A stretch of DNA of 64,000 bases from an uncultured Bacteroidales bacterium (GTDB lineage: Bacteria > Bacteroidota > Bacteroidia > Bacteroidales > ML635J-15): NCBI GenBank assembly GCA_937899245.1, contig CALDKB010000036.1, positions 12,043-76,042 on the forward strand. Reading direction: 5' to 3'. How positions within the stretch are numbered: the first letter of the stretch is position 1; every line of letters starts with the position of its first letter. The position numbers and the translations under genes are program-made. The notes under the pieces were generated by a model. The model saw only the letters and a list, made by a program, of their open reading frames with translations. It made no database searches and was not told the origin of the DNA. Positions 37,103 to 45,901 of this stretch are shown piece by piece.

Positions 37103-38443
37103 ATGGTTAAACGAATTATTATTGGCATAGTATTAGTCCTTGTATGCCCCAACATATTTTCACAAGATGTTATCGATAAGATTGTCGGCATTGTCGGCAA
37201 TGAAATCATCATGAAGTCCGACATCGAGAATCAGTACATTCAAATGGCAAGCCAGCAAATGGACCTAAATGAAAATACTCGTTGCGAAATTCTTGAGGAC
37301 ATGATGTTTCAAAAGCTTCTCTACGTGCAGGCCAAAAAGGACAGCATTGAAGTAACGCCAAAGGAAGTTGAAAGCGAACTGGACAGACGTCTTAGCGTTT
37401 TCATCAACCAGATTGGTTCGGAGGAAAAACTGGAAGAATATTTCGGCAAGACAATAAAATCCATAAAGGATGACTTAAGAAGCACTATCGAGGAGCAAAT
37501 GATGTCGCAAAAGGTGCAACAGAAGATTATTGGCGACACGAAAGTAACTCCTTCCGAAGTTAAGCGTTACTTCGAAGCACTACCAGCCGACAGCATTCCA
37601 ACAATCGAATCATATTTTGAGCTTTCTGAAATCGTTATAAAGCCGGAAGTTACAAAGGACGACAAGGACAAGATAATTGCCGAGCTAAACAAAATTCGCG
37701 AAAGAATCATTAACGGAGAAAGTTTTGCGACAATGGCCGTACTATATTCCGAAGACCCAGGGTCTGCAATGAAAGGCGGCGAACTTGGTTTTGTCAGCAA
37801 AAACGACCTCGTTCCAGAATTCTCTCAGGTTGCCTTCAATCTAACAAGTCCTATCGACGTATCACAGGTTGTTGAAACCGAATATGGATTCCACATCATA
37901 CAGATGATTGAGAAAAAAGGCAACATGATGAACTTCAGGCATATCCTTATGAAACCGAAGGTTAGTACCTCCGCGCTCGAAGAAGCCGACAAAAAAGCAA
38001 CAATGGTTTACAATCTGCTGCAATCCGACTCCATAAGTTTCGAAGAGGCAGTCAAGCAATACAGCAACGCCGACAGCAAGGTATCAGACGGAAAGGTTAC
38101 AAACCCATACTACGGCGACTCGCACATGACCAACGACTTTATCGACCCGTACACAAAAATGGCTATCTCCTCGCTAAAAGAAGGCGAATACACGAAGCCT
38201 TTCCTTTCGGCCGACAATAAAGGCACACGTGTGATTAAGATTATTCGTCTTGACCTAAACGTTAAGGAGCACAAGGCAAATATGAAGGACGACTACCAGA
38301 CTATACAGACATACGCCCTTAACGACAAGAACAGCAAGCTAATCGACGAATGGGTTAAGGATAAGGTTCAGAGCGTATTCATTAAAGTCGACGACGAATA
38401 CAAGGACTGCACCTTCAATGTTGACTGCTGGTTGAAAAGATAA
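37103..38443 (+). CDS. surA: SurA-like periplasmic chaperone/peptidyl-prolyl isomerase
   Basis: 446 residues; signal peptide MVKRIIIGIVLVLVCPNIFSQ. The N-terminal chaperone module DKIVGIVGNEIIMKSDIENQ is diagnostic for SurA. The first parvulin domain (about 170-275) has LSEIVIKP, GGELGFVSKNDLVPEFSQVAF and YGFHIIQM. The second (about 280-380) starts NFRHILMKP. It starts 3 bases after the SurA-like lipoprotein gene, so the two probably work together on outer-membrane proteins. Confidence 0.92.
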   Translation: MVKRIIIGIVLVLVCPNIFSQDVIDKIVGIVGNEIIMKSDIENQYIQMASQQMDLNENTRCEILEDMMFQKLLYVQAKKDSIEVTPKEVESELDRRLSVFINQIGSEEKLEEYFGKTIKSIKDDLRSTIEEQMMSQKVQQKIIGDTKVTPSEVKRYFEALPADSIPTIESYFELSEIVIKPEVTKDDKDKIIAELNKIRERIINGESFATMAVLYSEDPGSAMKGGELGFVSKNDLVPEFSQVAFNLTSPIDVSQVVETEYGFHIIQMIEKKGNMMNFRHILMKPKVSTSALEEADKKATMVYNLLQSDSISFEEAVKQYSNADSKVSDGKVTNPYYGDSHMTNDFIDPYTKMAISSLKEGEYTKPFLSADNKGTRVIKIIRLDLNVKEHKANMKDDYQTIQTYALNDKNSKLIDEWVKDKVQSVFIKVDDEYKDCTFNVDCWLKR

Positions 38444-38501
38444 GCAAGAACACGGGATCGGCCTACGTAGAAAACAGGAAACAAGAAACAATTAAATTAA
38501 T

Positions 38502-38960
38502 ATGAAAATAGCAAAAATTAAGACTGAAGTTGGCACGATGAAAGTAAATTTCTACTTTAATGACGCGCCAAACACAGTTGCAAACTTTATAAAGCTTGCC
38601 GAAGATGGATTTTATAACGGATTGCGATTCCACCGTGTAATTCCCGAATTTGTTGTTCAGGGCGGCTGTCCGTTTTCGCGTAATATTGGCGACAGACGTG
38701 TAGGCACTGGCGGACCAGGTTATAAAATCAAATGCGAACTCAACGGCGGAAACCAATACCACGACCGTGGCGTCATGTCGATGGCTCATGCAGGAAGAGA
38801 CACCGGTGGCTCTCAGTTCTTCATTTGCTTGTCACGGGAATATACAGCTCACCTCGACCGCCAGCACACTTGCTTTGGCAAGGTTGTCGAAGGGTTGGAT
38901 GTCCTCGACAAAATCCGTCAGGGTTGCTTGATTGAAGAGATTAAAATTGAGGAAGAATAA
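38502..38960 (+). CDS. Cyclophilin-type peptidyl-prolyl cis-trans isomerase
   Basis: 152 residues without a signal peptide, so probably cytoplasmic, like PpiB. The catalytic core is intact: LRFHRVIPEFVVQGG with the Arg/Phe pair, MAHAGRDTGGSQFFICLS, and HLDRQHTCFGKVVEGLDVL (where many bacterial PpiB have a Trp). It follows the surA-like gene by 58 bases, and a strong hairpin ends the unit. Confidence 0.95.
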   Translation: MKIAKIKTEVGTMKVNFYFNDAPNTVANFIKLAEDGFYNGLRFHRVIPEFVVQGGCPFSRNIGDRRVGTGGPGYKIKCELNGGNQYHDRGVMSMAHAGRDTGGSQFFICLSREYTAHLDRQHTCFGKVVEGLDVLDKIRQGCLIEEIKIEEE

Positions 38961-38978
38961 TTCATAAATCTGCATAAG

Positions 38979-39009
38979 AAAAGGGGATGCTTGAATAAGC
39001 ATCCCCTTT
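38979..39009. terminator. Hairpin terminator between cyclophilin and NifU-like genes
   Basis: A stem of 13 base pairs (AAAGGGGATGCTT with AAGCATCCCCTTT, loop of 4) lies between convergent genes. It may serve both strands; neither side has a long T run. Confidence 0.65.
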
Positions 39010-39030
39010 GTGTTTCTTGCTATATACGAA

Positions 39031-39261
39031 TTAAATAGCAACCACTTCCTTTACCTGTGGAACATCGGTCTTAAGTTTGTCCTCAACACCGAGCTTCAGT
39101 GTTTGGATTCTGTACGGACAAGAACCGCAAGCGCCCTGCAATTTTACCTTTACAGTAAAATCAGATGTAACTTCTATAAGTTCAATGTCGCCACCATCTT
39201 CCTGGAGGAATGGCTTTATTTCGGCTATTGACTTTTCAATCTTCTTGATTATTTCTTCCAT
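39031..39261 (-). CDS. NifU C-terminal-like iron-sulfur scaffold protein
   Basis: 76 residues, the stand-alone NfuA/NifU C-terminal domain: FLQEDGGDIELIEV followed by GACGSCPYRIQTLKLGVED with the CxxC that binds a 4Fe-4S cluster. It precedes mrp on the same strand; both act in iron-sulfur cluster handling. A TAAATTTG box at 39269-39276 puts the transcript start very near the ATG, suggesting a short or absent leader. Confidence 0.93.
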   Translation of the reverse strand: MEEIIKKIEKSIAEIKPFLQEDGGDIELIEVTSDFTVKVKLQGACGSCPYRIQTLKLGVEDKLKTDVPQVKEVVAI

Positions 39262-39286
39262 CGTCTTGCAAATTTATTGTGAATAA

Positions 39287-40381
39287 TTACTTGGTTTCAA
39301 CAGTTTTTGTCGGGGGCAATGTTGCATTTCGCATATCTACCGCCTTTACGAAATTTTCGGCCAAATTGGCGAATGTCTGACCAACAATGCTTTCGTACTT
39401 CATTGCAGCAGGCATTCCAGCATCGCCACTGTCACAAATAGACTTTACGATAGGAATCTGACCCAACAACTCGCAATTTACGGCCTTTGCAAGTTCCACA
39501 CCACCATCCTTGCCAAACAGATAGTACTTGTTTTCTGGCAGTTCGGCAGGAGTAAACCACGACATATTTTCAACGATTCCCAAAATCGGAACATTGATAG
39601 AATCGGTTCTGAACAGAGAAATAGCCTTGCGTGCATCGGCAATAGCTACTTGCTGAGGAGTGCAAACAACCACTACACCTGTTACCGGAACTGTCTGTAC
39701 CAAAGTCAAATGAATATCGCCGGTTCCTGGAGGCATATCGAAAAGCAGGTAGTCGAGTTCGCCCCACTTTGCATTCTGAATAAACTGACGCATTACGCCG
39801 GCAGCCATAGGGCCACGCCATATTGCAGCCTTTCCAGGGTCAACAAAGTAACCTACCGACAATAACTTTACGCCATACTGTTCAATCGGGATAATTATTT
39901 CGCGACCTTCGTCGTCGGTCTCCCCCATCGGCTGAACATCTTCCGTGGCGAACATCTTTGGTACGCTAGGGCCAAAAATATCAGCGTCAATCAAACCAAC
40001 TTTATAACCTTGCTGCGCCAACGAAATGGCAAGATTTACAGCAACAGTCGATTTGCCGACACCACCTTTTCCTCCGGCCACAGCAACAATGTTCTTAACA
40101 TTTGCGATACCGCAATCCGCCGGTTTTACCTTTGTCTCCTTCGGTTTTGTCTTTGTTGTTATGCTTACTGCAATGTTTTCGAATTTTGCTTCAATGGCGG
40201 CCTTTACCTCCTGCTTAACAGAATTCATGAACGGATCGGTTGCCTTTGGAAACATTAGAGTTATGTTTACACCATGACAACTTGAGCTAACATCGCCAAC
40301 CATTCCCTCTTCCTCAAGGCTTTTGCCTGTTACCGGATAGCAAACTCCTTTTAAGGCTTCAAGTATATCTTCTCTATTCAT
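39287..40381 (-). CDS. mrp: Mrp/ApbC-family iron-sulfur cluster carrier ATPase
   Basis: About 364 residues: an N-terminal DUF59/MIP18 domain (MNREDILEALKGVCYPVTG), then a deviant Walker A VAGGKGGVGKSTVAVNLA (about 100-117), IWRGPMAAGVMRQFI and LLFDMPPGTGDIHLT. The C-terminal CxxC pair seen in E. coli ApbC is missing; the region reads NMSWFTPAELPEN. The ATG at 40379-40381 is chosen because the promoter -7 box (40403-40410) overlaps the longer in-frame start. Confidence 0.92.
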   Translation of the reverse strand: MNREDILEALKGVCYPVTGKSLEEEGMVGDVSSSCHGVNITLMFPKATDPFMNSVKQEVKAAIEAKFENIAVSITTKTKPKETKVKPADCGIANVKNIVAVAGGKGGVGKSTVAVNLAISLAQQGYKVGLIDADIFGPSVPKMFATEDVQPMGETDDEGREIIIPIEQYGVKLLSVGYFVDPGKAAIWRGPMAAGVMRQFIQNAKWGELDYLLFDMPPGTGDIHLTLVQTVPVTGVVVVCTPQQVAIADARKAISLFRTDSINVPILGIVENMSWFTPAELPENKYYLFGKDGGVELAKAVNCELLGQIPIVKSICDSGDAGMPAAMKYESIVGQTFANLAENFVKAVDMRNATLPPTKTVETK

Positions 40382-40402
40382 TACGTTTGTTTTTAAGGAA
40401 TG

Positions 40403-40433
40403 CAAATTTACATATTAAAAGTTGGAACACAAA
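40403..40433 (-). promoter_or_regulatory. Promoter of mrp
   Basis: Minus strand: TTTG (40430-40433), 19 bases, TAAATTTG (40403-40410). It rules out the upstream start at 40405. Confidence 0.7.
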
Positions 40434-40494
40434 ATAATGTTGAAAGATGCCGATATTCTTCAGGCAAAAACAAACTTATTATATTTCTCTGGGA

Positions 40495-41025
40495 TTATTC
40501 CAGGTACAAGTCTATTAGACCTTCCGGAGCTTCTATATAAACCTCCTGCTTGTCATCGTTGATATCGACGACTATTTCTTCAGTATATGGGATTATTATC
40601 GTCTTGCCGTTGAAAACTGTTTCAAAAACTGGATTTCCGGGAATCAAGTTAAAATCGGCAATCTCCCCTATGAAACCGCGCTTTGCATCAAAAACCTTAT
40701 AGCCAATGAGGTCGAGTTCCTCATCGTAATCATCGTCGGCAGGAATATCATCATCAAAAACCAAAACCTTGCATCCTACGAATTTTTCGGCTTTTTCGCT
40801 GCTGTCGATATATTTGAATTTTGTTGCGGTGTATCCGCCCGAGTTTCTGTAGTCCTCTACAAAAAAAGGAACCGGTAATCCTTCGATAAGAAGGAATACC
40901 GGTATTTCTTCGTCAAGCAGGGATTCCGAAAAATCGTCGTTGAACTTTAGGCTTAAGTGACCGTTCAGTCCGTGAACCTTTGCGACTTGCGCTATTTCGG
41001 TTAGTTCCCTGTCGTCAAATAGCAT
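40495..41025 (-). CDS. rimM: 16S rRNA processing protein RimM
   Basis: About 176 residues: N-terminal RimM domain with IAQVAKVHGLNGHLSLKF (the VxxxhGlkGelkl motif) and C-terminal PRC-barrel with DLIGYKVFD, GFIGEIADFNLIPGNPVFE and VIYIEAPEGLIDLY-like end (QEVYIEAPEGLIDLYLE). It helps 30S maturation. The ATG at 41023-41025 is chosen: an upstream in-frame extension is a shadow of the rpsP tail. It follows rpsP by 4 bases. Confidence 0.94.
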   Translation of the reverse strand: MLFDDRELTEIAQVAKVHGLNGHLSLKFNDDFSESLLDEEIPVFLLIEGLPVPFFVEDYRNSGGYTATKFKYIDSSEKAEKFVGCKVLVFDDDIPADDDYDEELDLIGYKVFDAKRGFIGEIADFNLIPGNPVFETVFNGKTIIIPYTEEIVVDINDDKQEVYIEAPEGLIDLYLE

Positions 41026-41029
41026 AAAA

Positions 41030-41575
41030 CTATTCTGCTGGAGTTTCAGCTGGAGCTTCTTCTGCGTTTTCTGCTTCTTCAGCTTCCTTTGCTGCTGCTT
41101 CGGCTGCTGCCATAGCTTCAGCGCGCTTCTTTGCGATAGCTTCTGCTCTTTGTTCCTTAACTTTGGTTTCAGCTTCAAGTCTTGCCTTTGCGTCAGCACG
41201 TCTAGCTGCTTCGAGGTCATTCTTCTTGGTGCTAACCTTTACGTTCTTTTCTTCCAACCATGCATTGAAACGTCTTTCTGCTTCAGCTTCGTTGAAAGCA
41301 CCCTTCTTTACACCATCCAACAAGTGTTTCTTCATCAAAACACCCTTGTAAGACAAGATTCTTCTTACAGTTTCGGTTGGCTGAGCACCCTTCTGGAGCC
41401 ATGCTAATGCAGAATCGAAGTTCAAATCGATTGTTGCAGGATTTGTCATCGGATTGTAAGTTCCGAGTTTTTCAATAAATCTACCATCACGTGGTGATCT
41501 GCTGTCGGCAACGATAATGTGATAGAAAGCTCTTGCTTTACGACCGTGCCTTGAAAGTCTTAATTTTACTGACAT
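41030..41575 (-). CDS. rpsP: 30S ribosomal protein S16 with extended C-terminus
   Basis: The first ~80 residues are a canonical S16 (MSVKLRLSRHGRKARAFYHIIVADSRSPRDGRFIEKLG-type start). The chain continues for about 100 residues of Ala/Glu/Lys-rich coiled helix (KRAEAMAAAEAAAKEAEEAE), a tail known in Bacteroidota S16. The stop is TAG. It starts the rpsP-rimM pair, with a promoter and a leader hairpin upstream. Confidence 0.96.
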   Translation of the reverse strand: MSVKLRLSRHGRKARAFYHIIVADSRSPRDGRFIEKLGTYNPMTNPATIDLNFDSALAWLQKGAQPTETVRRILSYKGVLMKKHLLDGVKKGAFNEAEAERRFNAWLEEKNVKVSTKKNDLEAARRADAKARLEAETKVKEQRAEAIAKKRAEAMAAAEAAAKEAEEAENAEEAPAETPAE

Positions 41576-41605
41576 AAATTAAATTTTAAATAAATTAATA
41601 AATCC

Positions 41606-41622
41606 CCGGTTACCCGAACCGG
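41606..41622 (-). promoter_or_regulatory. Leader hairpin of rpsP
   Basis: A CCGGTT/AACCGG stem with a 5-base loop sits between the -7 box and the rpsP ATG (about 31 bases before it). It could be a ribosomal-protein feedback element or an attenuator; this is inference. Confidence 0.4.
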
Positions 41623-41626
41623 ACCG

Positions 41627-41634
41627 CAAAAGTA
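41627..41634 (-). promoter_or_regulatory. -7 box (TACTTTTG) of rpsP-rimM
   Basis: Perfect TAnnTTTG on the minus strand. A TTG lies about 22 bases upstream (41657-41659), slightly more than the 19 bp at other promoters in this window. Confidence 0.6.
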
Positions 41635-41679
41635 CTACTTTTTTTTGATTGTGAAACAATTAAAGAAATCTTTTTTAAC

Positions 41680-42483
41680 CTATTTCCTATGTTTCAGCAG
41701 TTTCCTTGCATCGCTGCAAACATTGATGTCAACGTGAGCATCTATACCTTCGATACGACCGTTCTCACAGAACTGCCATATAAGCCAGCCAGATGGCAGT
41801 TTCCTTGGATTTTCTTCTGATGAATAATGTGCAATCCATACCGGATACTTGGAAAAACGCTTATCGCTCTTCAACACTCTCATGTAAAAGTCGCTGTACG
41901 TATATATGATAGGTTCGAGTCCGTAATACTCCTCAACGATATTCAACCAATTGACAAGTCCGTTCTTCAAACTACTGACACTCTGAACATTACTATACTT
42001 TTCAATATCAAGAATCGGGGCAATGTCTCCTTTTTCCAGCACTACTGTTTTAGTAAATAATTCTGCCTGCTCAGTACTATTTTCGTTTGGCCTATAATAA
42101 TGGTAGGCGCCTCGCATAACATTATATTTCTTCAACTTGCTCCAATTATAGTCAAATTTTCTATCCTTGTGGTCGCTTCCCGCCGATGCCCGAACGATAA
42201 CAAAATCCAAATTATTCTTGTCGGCAACAGTTTCCCAATCTATGCGTTTCTGGTATTCAGAGACATCTATCCCAAAAGTCTTGTATTGAGGATAACGGTC
42301 GCGATACACTTGCATCGGTTGAGCAGGGCCTAATGTTTCATCCTGCATATTACCAAAATAGCGGTTGTAGTAGACTTCAACATACGGATAAGCGAAGTAG
42401 CCGCCAACAGCAAAAGCGGCAGCCACCACTAATATCAGAATAAAAATTCCAACTTTCTTTCCGCGTCTACGCCTGCGAGACAT
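41680..42483 (-). CDS. GH25 lysozyme-like muramidase, membrane-anchored
   Basis: 267 residues. Basic N-terminus MSRRRRRGKKVG, one membrane segment at about 12-32, then a GH25 domain: FGIDVSEYQKRIDWETV (Asp of the first catalytic strand), VIVRASAGSDHKD, GAYHYYRP, and APILDIEKYSN with the DxE pair. It would cleave peptidoglycan between MurNAc and GlcNAc. Its ATG abuts the asd stop. Confidence 0.93.
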   Translation of the reverse strand: MSRRRRRGKKVGIFILILVVAAAFAVGGYFAYPYVEVYYNRYFGNMQDETLGPAQPMQVYRDRYPQYKTFGIDVSEYQKRIDWETVADKNNLDFVIVRASAGSDHKDRKFDYNWSKLKKYNVMRGAYHYYRPNENSTEQAELFTKTVVLEKGDIAPILDIEKYSNVQSVSSLKNGLVNWLNIVEEYYGLEPIIYTYSDFYMRVLKSDKRFSKYPVWIAHYSSEENPRKLPSGWLIWQFCENGRIEGIDAHVDINVCSDARKLLKHRK

Positions 42484-43469
42484 TATAGAAATTTTTCCTG
42501 AACATACTGCGCAATCTGAACTGCATTTGTTGCAGCACCCTTGCGAAGATTATCTGCAACAATCCAGATGTTGATTGCATTTTCGCAAGATTCGTCGAGG
42601 CGAACACGGCCAACATAGGTATCGTTCTTGTCCTTTGCGTTGATTGCCATCGGATATTCGTTATTCTGCGGGTTGTCCTGTAGAACAAGTCCCGGAGCAG
42701 CCTTCAGGTCGGCAAATATTTTCTGCAAGTCCGGCTTTTGTTCAAACTCGATGTTTACAGCTTCGCTATGTCCACCCACAACAGGAACGCGAACAACCGT
42801 TGCCGTAACCAACAAGTTAGGCAAACTTAAAATCTTGCGGCTTTCGTTAACGAGTTTCATCTCCTCTTCGGTATATCCGTTGTCGAGGAAAGCACCACCG
42901 TGAGGCAGGCAGTTCAAGTCAATCTGATGCGGATATGCCGGTTTTTCAACAGGTTTGCCTGCGCGTTCGCACATAAGTTGGTTTACGCCCTTAAATCCCG
43001 AACCACTAACCGACTGGTAGGTAGAAATTACAAGACGCTTGAGTCCGTATTTCTTCAATGGTGCAAGTGCGACCATCAACTGAATTGTGCTGCAATTTGG
43101 ATTTGCAATGATATGGTCGTCGGCAGTAAGTTCCGAAATGTTGACTTCCGGAACAATGAGCTTCTTGTCGGCATGCATTCTCCAAGCCGAGGAATTATCG
43201 ACTACGTATGTACCTGTTGCTGCAAACTTTGGTGCCCATTCGAGCGAAACATCCTTGCCGGCTGAGAAAATTGCCAAATCTGGCTTTTGTGCAACAGCAT
43301 CGGCCAAACCGACAACCGTGTATTCCTTTCCCTTGCAGGTGATTTTCTTTCCTACAGAGCGTTCCGAGGCAACTGGAACAAGTTCGTCAAACTGGAAGTT
43401 CAATTCTTCCAAAACCTTGAATATCTGAGTGCCAACCATTCCGGTGGCTCCAACTACTGCTAATTTCAT
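42483..43469 (-). CDS. asd: Aspartate-semialdehyde dehydrogenase
   Basis: NADPH-dependent reduction of aspartyl phosphate toward Lys/DAP, Met and Thr. 328 residues: VVGATGMVGTQIFKVLEEL at the N-terminus, catalytic Cys in IANPNCSTIQLMVAL (about residue 130), YQSVSGSGFKGVNQL, and VVRVPVVGGHSEAVNIEF with the active-site His/Arg. It supplies aspartate-derived DAP for the MurE step. It sits between nadA and the lysozyme gene. Confidence 0.97.
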   Translation of the reverse strand: MKLAVVGATGMVGTQIFKVLEELNFQFDELVPVASERSVGKKITCKGKEYTVVGLADAVAQKPDLAIFSAGKDVSLEWAPKFAATGTYVVDNSSAWRMHADKKLIVPEVNISELTADDHIIANPNCSTIQLMVALAPLKKYGLKRLVISTYQSVSGSGFKGVNQLMCERAGKPVEKPAYPHQIDLNCLPHGGAFLDNGYTEEEMKLVNESRKILSLPNLLVTATVVRVPVVGGHSEAVNIEFEQKPDLQKIFADLKAAPGLVLQDNPQNNEYPMAINAKDKNDTYVGRVRLDESCENAINIWIVADNLRKGAATNAVQIAQYVQEKFL

Positions 43470-43481
43470 TTTGCTAAATTT

Positions 43482-44477
43482 TTAAAGACCAAGTTTTGCC
43501 GACAAATCGAGCATTCTCTTAATTGGGCGATATGCCTTTTCGCGGATTTCTTCCGAAATGTTGATTTCAGGCATTTCGTATTTCAAACAGTTGTAAAGTT
43601 TTTCCAATGTATTTAACTTCATATAGTTGCACTCGTTGTGCGCACAAGTTGAATTTTGTGCTGGTGCAGGAATGTAGTTCTTTTCTGGAACTGCCATTTG
43701 CATCTGGTGCAAAATTCCGGGTTCGGTAACTACGATGAAATCCTTTGCTTCGTCGTTCTTGACGAATTTGAGCAATCCTGCTGTGCTTGCGACAAAATCG
43801 GAAATGTCGGCAATCGCCTTTTCGCATTCGGGATGAGCTATAACCTTTGCATTAGGATTTTCAGCTTTTAGTTTCAAGATTGCCTGTAGGTCGAAACGGC
43901 TGTGAACATGGCAAGCGCCCTTCCACAAAAGCATATTGCGACCAGTTTTTGCGTTTATATAACCGCCAAGGTTCCTGTCGGGGCCAAAAATTATCTTTTC
44001 ATCCTGCGGCAAGCTATCCACAATTTGTTTTGCATTCGACGAAGTAACTGTAATGTCGGTCATTGATTTGATTGCTGCCGTAGTGTTGATATACGAAACA
44101 ACGGTATATCCAGGGTGCTCGGCAATGAACTTTGCAAATTCATCCGCAGGGCAAGAATCAGCCAACGAACATCCGGCATTCAGATCGGGAATTATCACCT
44201 TTTTGTCGGGACAAATAATTTTTGCGGTTTCGCCCATGAAGTTAACACCAAGGAAAACTATGATTTCGGCATCAGTCTTTGCTGCTTTTTGGGCAAGTTG
44301 CAAACTGTCACCAACATAATCGCTAATGTCTTGAAGTTCTGGTGTAAGGTAAAAATGTCCAAGGATTACGGCATTCTTTTCTTTCTTTAGACGAAGTATT
44401 TCGGCTTTCAGATCAATATTCTTGTCTATGGGCTGATTAACATAACCCAATTTTTTTACATCTTCTTGTGCTGTCAT
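43482..44477 (-). CDS. nadA: Quinolinate synthase
   Basis: [4Fe-4S] enzyme making quinolinate from iminoaspartate and DHAP in NAD synthesis. 331 residues: AVILGHFYLTPELQDISDYVGDSLQLA at the N-terminus, FLGVNFMGETAKIICPDKKVIIP, CSLADSC, IFGPDRNLGGYI, and HPECEKAIADISDF with cluster-ligand cysteines. nadB and nadC are not seen. The ATG overlaps the preceding stop by one base. Confidence 0.96.
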   Translation of the reverse strand: MTAQEDVKKLGYVNQPIDKNIDLKAEILRLKKEKNAVILGHFYLTPELQDISDYVGDSLQLAQKAAKTDAEIIVFLGVNFMGETAKIICPDKKVIIPDLNAGCSLADSCPADEFAKFIAEHPGYTVVSYINTTAAIKSMTDITVTSSNAKQIVDSLPQDEKIIFGPDRNLGGYINAKTGRNMLLWKGACHVHSRFDLQAILKLKAENPNAKVIAHPECEKAIADISDFVASTAGLLKFVKNDEAKDFIVVTEPGILHQMQMAVPEKNYIPAPAQNSTCAHNECNYMKLNTLEKLYNCLKYEMPEINISEEIREKAYRPIKRMLDLSAKLGL

Positions 44478-45208
44478 TATTTTATGAATTGATTTATTTG
44501 TAATTCCTTGTTTTCAAATGCAGTACCAACAACAACAATGTCGGCACCTGCCTCGTATTTGTGATTTATTGTTTCAATGTCTCTAAGTCCACCACCGACA
44601 ATCAGCGGAGATTTTATGCTATGGCGAACTGCCGCAATCATCTTATCGGAAACTGGATTTAAGGCACCGCTACCGGCTTCGAGGTATGTCATTTTGTGTC
44701 CAAGCATTTCGCCAGCGACAGCAGTTGCAACGGCAATGTCGTTTTTAGCTGCGGGAATTGGACGCGTATTGCTAACGTATTCTACGGAAGTCGTTTTCCC
44801 ACCGTCAATTAGCATATAGCTTGTGCTTATGACTTCGATGTCCATTTGCATTAAAGTTGCGGCTGCGACAACATGATTTCCGATCAGGAACTCAGGATTT
44901 CGACCAGATATCAGCGACAGCAATAGAATTGCATCGGCCTTGTCGGAAAGATGAGAAGCGTGTCCCGGGAAAATAATCACAGGCTTTTGCGTGTTTGCCT
45001 TAATGGCTTCGATGCATTTGTCGAGATTGTCTAGCATATAGCTGCTACCCACAAACACATAATTGGCAGAAGATTTTTCGATTGACTTTGCAAAATTTTC
45101 GGTTTCGTTCAGCGACTGCTTGTCGGGGTCGACGAGAACTGCCAGTTGACGTTTGTGCGCCTGACAATTCTGCAAGATGGTTTTATATGTTGATCCGTTT
45201 AAAAACAT
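44477..45208 (-). CDS. Geranylgeranylglyceryl phosphate synthase-like (PcrB/GGGPS family)
   Basis: TIM-barrel prenyltransferase joining a prenyl diphosphate to glycerol-1-phosphate. 243 residues: LAVLVDPDKQSL at the N-terminus, VGSSYMLDNLDKCIEAI, TYLEAGSGALNPVSDKMIAAVR and LIVGGGLRDIETI near the end. Family members occur in archaea, Firmicutes and Bacteroidota; the bacterial product and chain length are not established. First gene of the GGGPS-nadA-asd-lysozyme operon. Confidence 0.9.
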   Translation of the reverse strand: MFLNGSTYKTILQNCQAHKRQLAVLVDPDKQSLNETENFAKSIEKSSANYVFVGSSYMLDNLDKCIEAIKANTQKPVIIFPGHASHLSDKADAILLLSLISGRNPEFLIGNHVVAAATLMQMDIEVISTSYMLIDGGKTTSVEYVSNTRPIPAAKNDIAVATAVAGEMLGHKMTYLEAGSGALNPVSDKMIAAVRHSIKSPLIVGGGLRDIETINHKYEAGADIVVVGTAFENKELQINQFIK

Positions 45209-45212
45209 AATG

Positions 45213-45220
45213 CAAAGTTA
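45213..45220 (-). promoter_or_regulatory. -7 box (TAACTTTG) of the GGGPS-nadA-asd operon
   Basis: Matches TAnnTTTG and lies 4 bases from the ATG at 45208, so the mRNA is probably nearly leaderless. No clear -33 TTG is seen. Confidence 0.5.
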
Positions 45221-45298
45221 TAATTTTATTTGACTTGTGCATTATATCATCGTTTGATTTTCAAAATGCCAATCTATTTCTCATAACGCCAAATTTAC

Positions 45299-45814
45299 CT
45301 ACCGCAGGCAATTGGAAGCGAACTTCTTTTCTTTCTCAAATACTTCGAGATTTTTTACGACACCATTGTCAATGTCGAAACGAACACATGTCATCACTTG
45401 ATGAAAGCCGTAAATTCCTGCAGCACCTGGATTTATATGTAAAAGTCCATATTTCTGATCATTCATGACCTTTAAGATATGCGAATGACCGGAAATGAAT
45501 AATTTCGGTGGCATAACGTCAAGAATTTCCTGAATTTTACACTCATAGCGACCGGGATAACCACCGATATGAGTCATCAGCACGTCGAGACCTTCTACAG
45601 CAAAACGTTCTATTTCGGGGACCTGTCCGCGAATTCCCCAACCATCGCAATTTCCAAACACTGCACGAAGCGGCTTGCGGGCTTCAAGATAGGCGAGAAC
45701 CTCTTCCGAGCCAAAATCACCGGCATGCCAAATTTCATCGGCCTTTTCAATAAAATCGAGCAGTTCGGCATCCAAAAAGCCGTGGGTATCTGAAAGCAAT
45801 GCAATCTTTTTCAT
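45299..45814 (-). CDS. MJ0936/YfcE-type metallophosphoesterase
   Basis: 171 residues with the full metallophosphoesterase signature: LLSDTHGFLDAE (D-x-H), IWHAGDFGSEE (GD), VFGNCDGWG (GN-x-D), MTHIGGYP and ISGHSHILKV (GHxH). These small enzymes cleave phosphodiesters, often cyclic nucleotides, in vitro; the substrate is not known here. It is followed by a 95-base gap to the GGGPS gene. Confidence 0.9.
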   Translation of the reverse strand: MKKIALLSDTHGFLDAELLDFIEKADEIWHAGDFGSEEVLAYLEARKPLRAVFGNCDGWGIRGQVPEIERFAVEGLDVLMTHIGGYPGRYECKIQEILDVMPPKLFISGHSHILKVMNDQKYGLLHINPGAAGIYGFHQVMTCVRFDIDNGVVKNLEVFEKEKKFASNCLR

Positions 45815-45822
45815 TTAGATAC

Positions 45823-45861
45823 AAAAAAAATCTTGAGTGATACGGGGAATATCACTCAAGA
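45823..45861 (-). terminator. Terminator of rplU-rpmA
   Basis: Minus strand: 12-bp perfect stem TCTTGAGTGATA/TATCACTCAAGA with a 7-base loop followed by eight T residues, 40 bases past the rpmA stop. Confidence 0.85.
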
Positions 45862-45901
45862 AAAAACTAAAACCTTTATTATGAAAAATTTATTAAGATC
45901 C

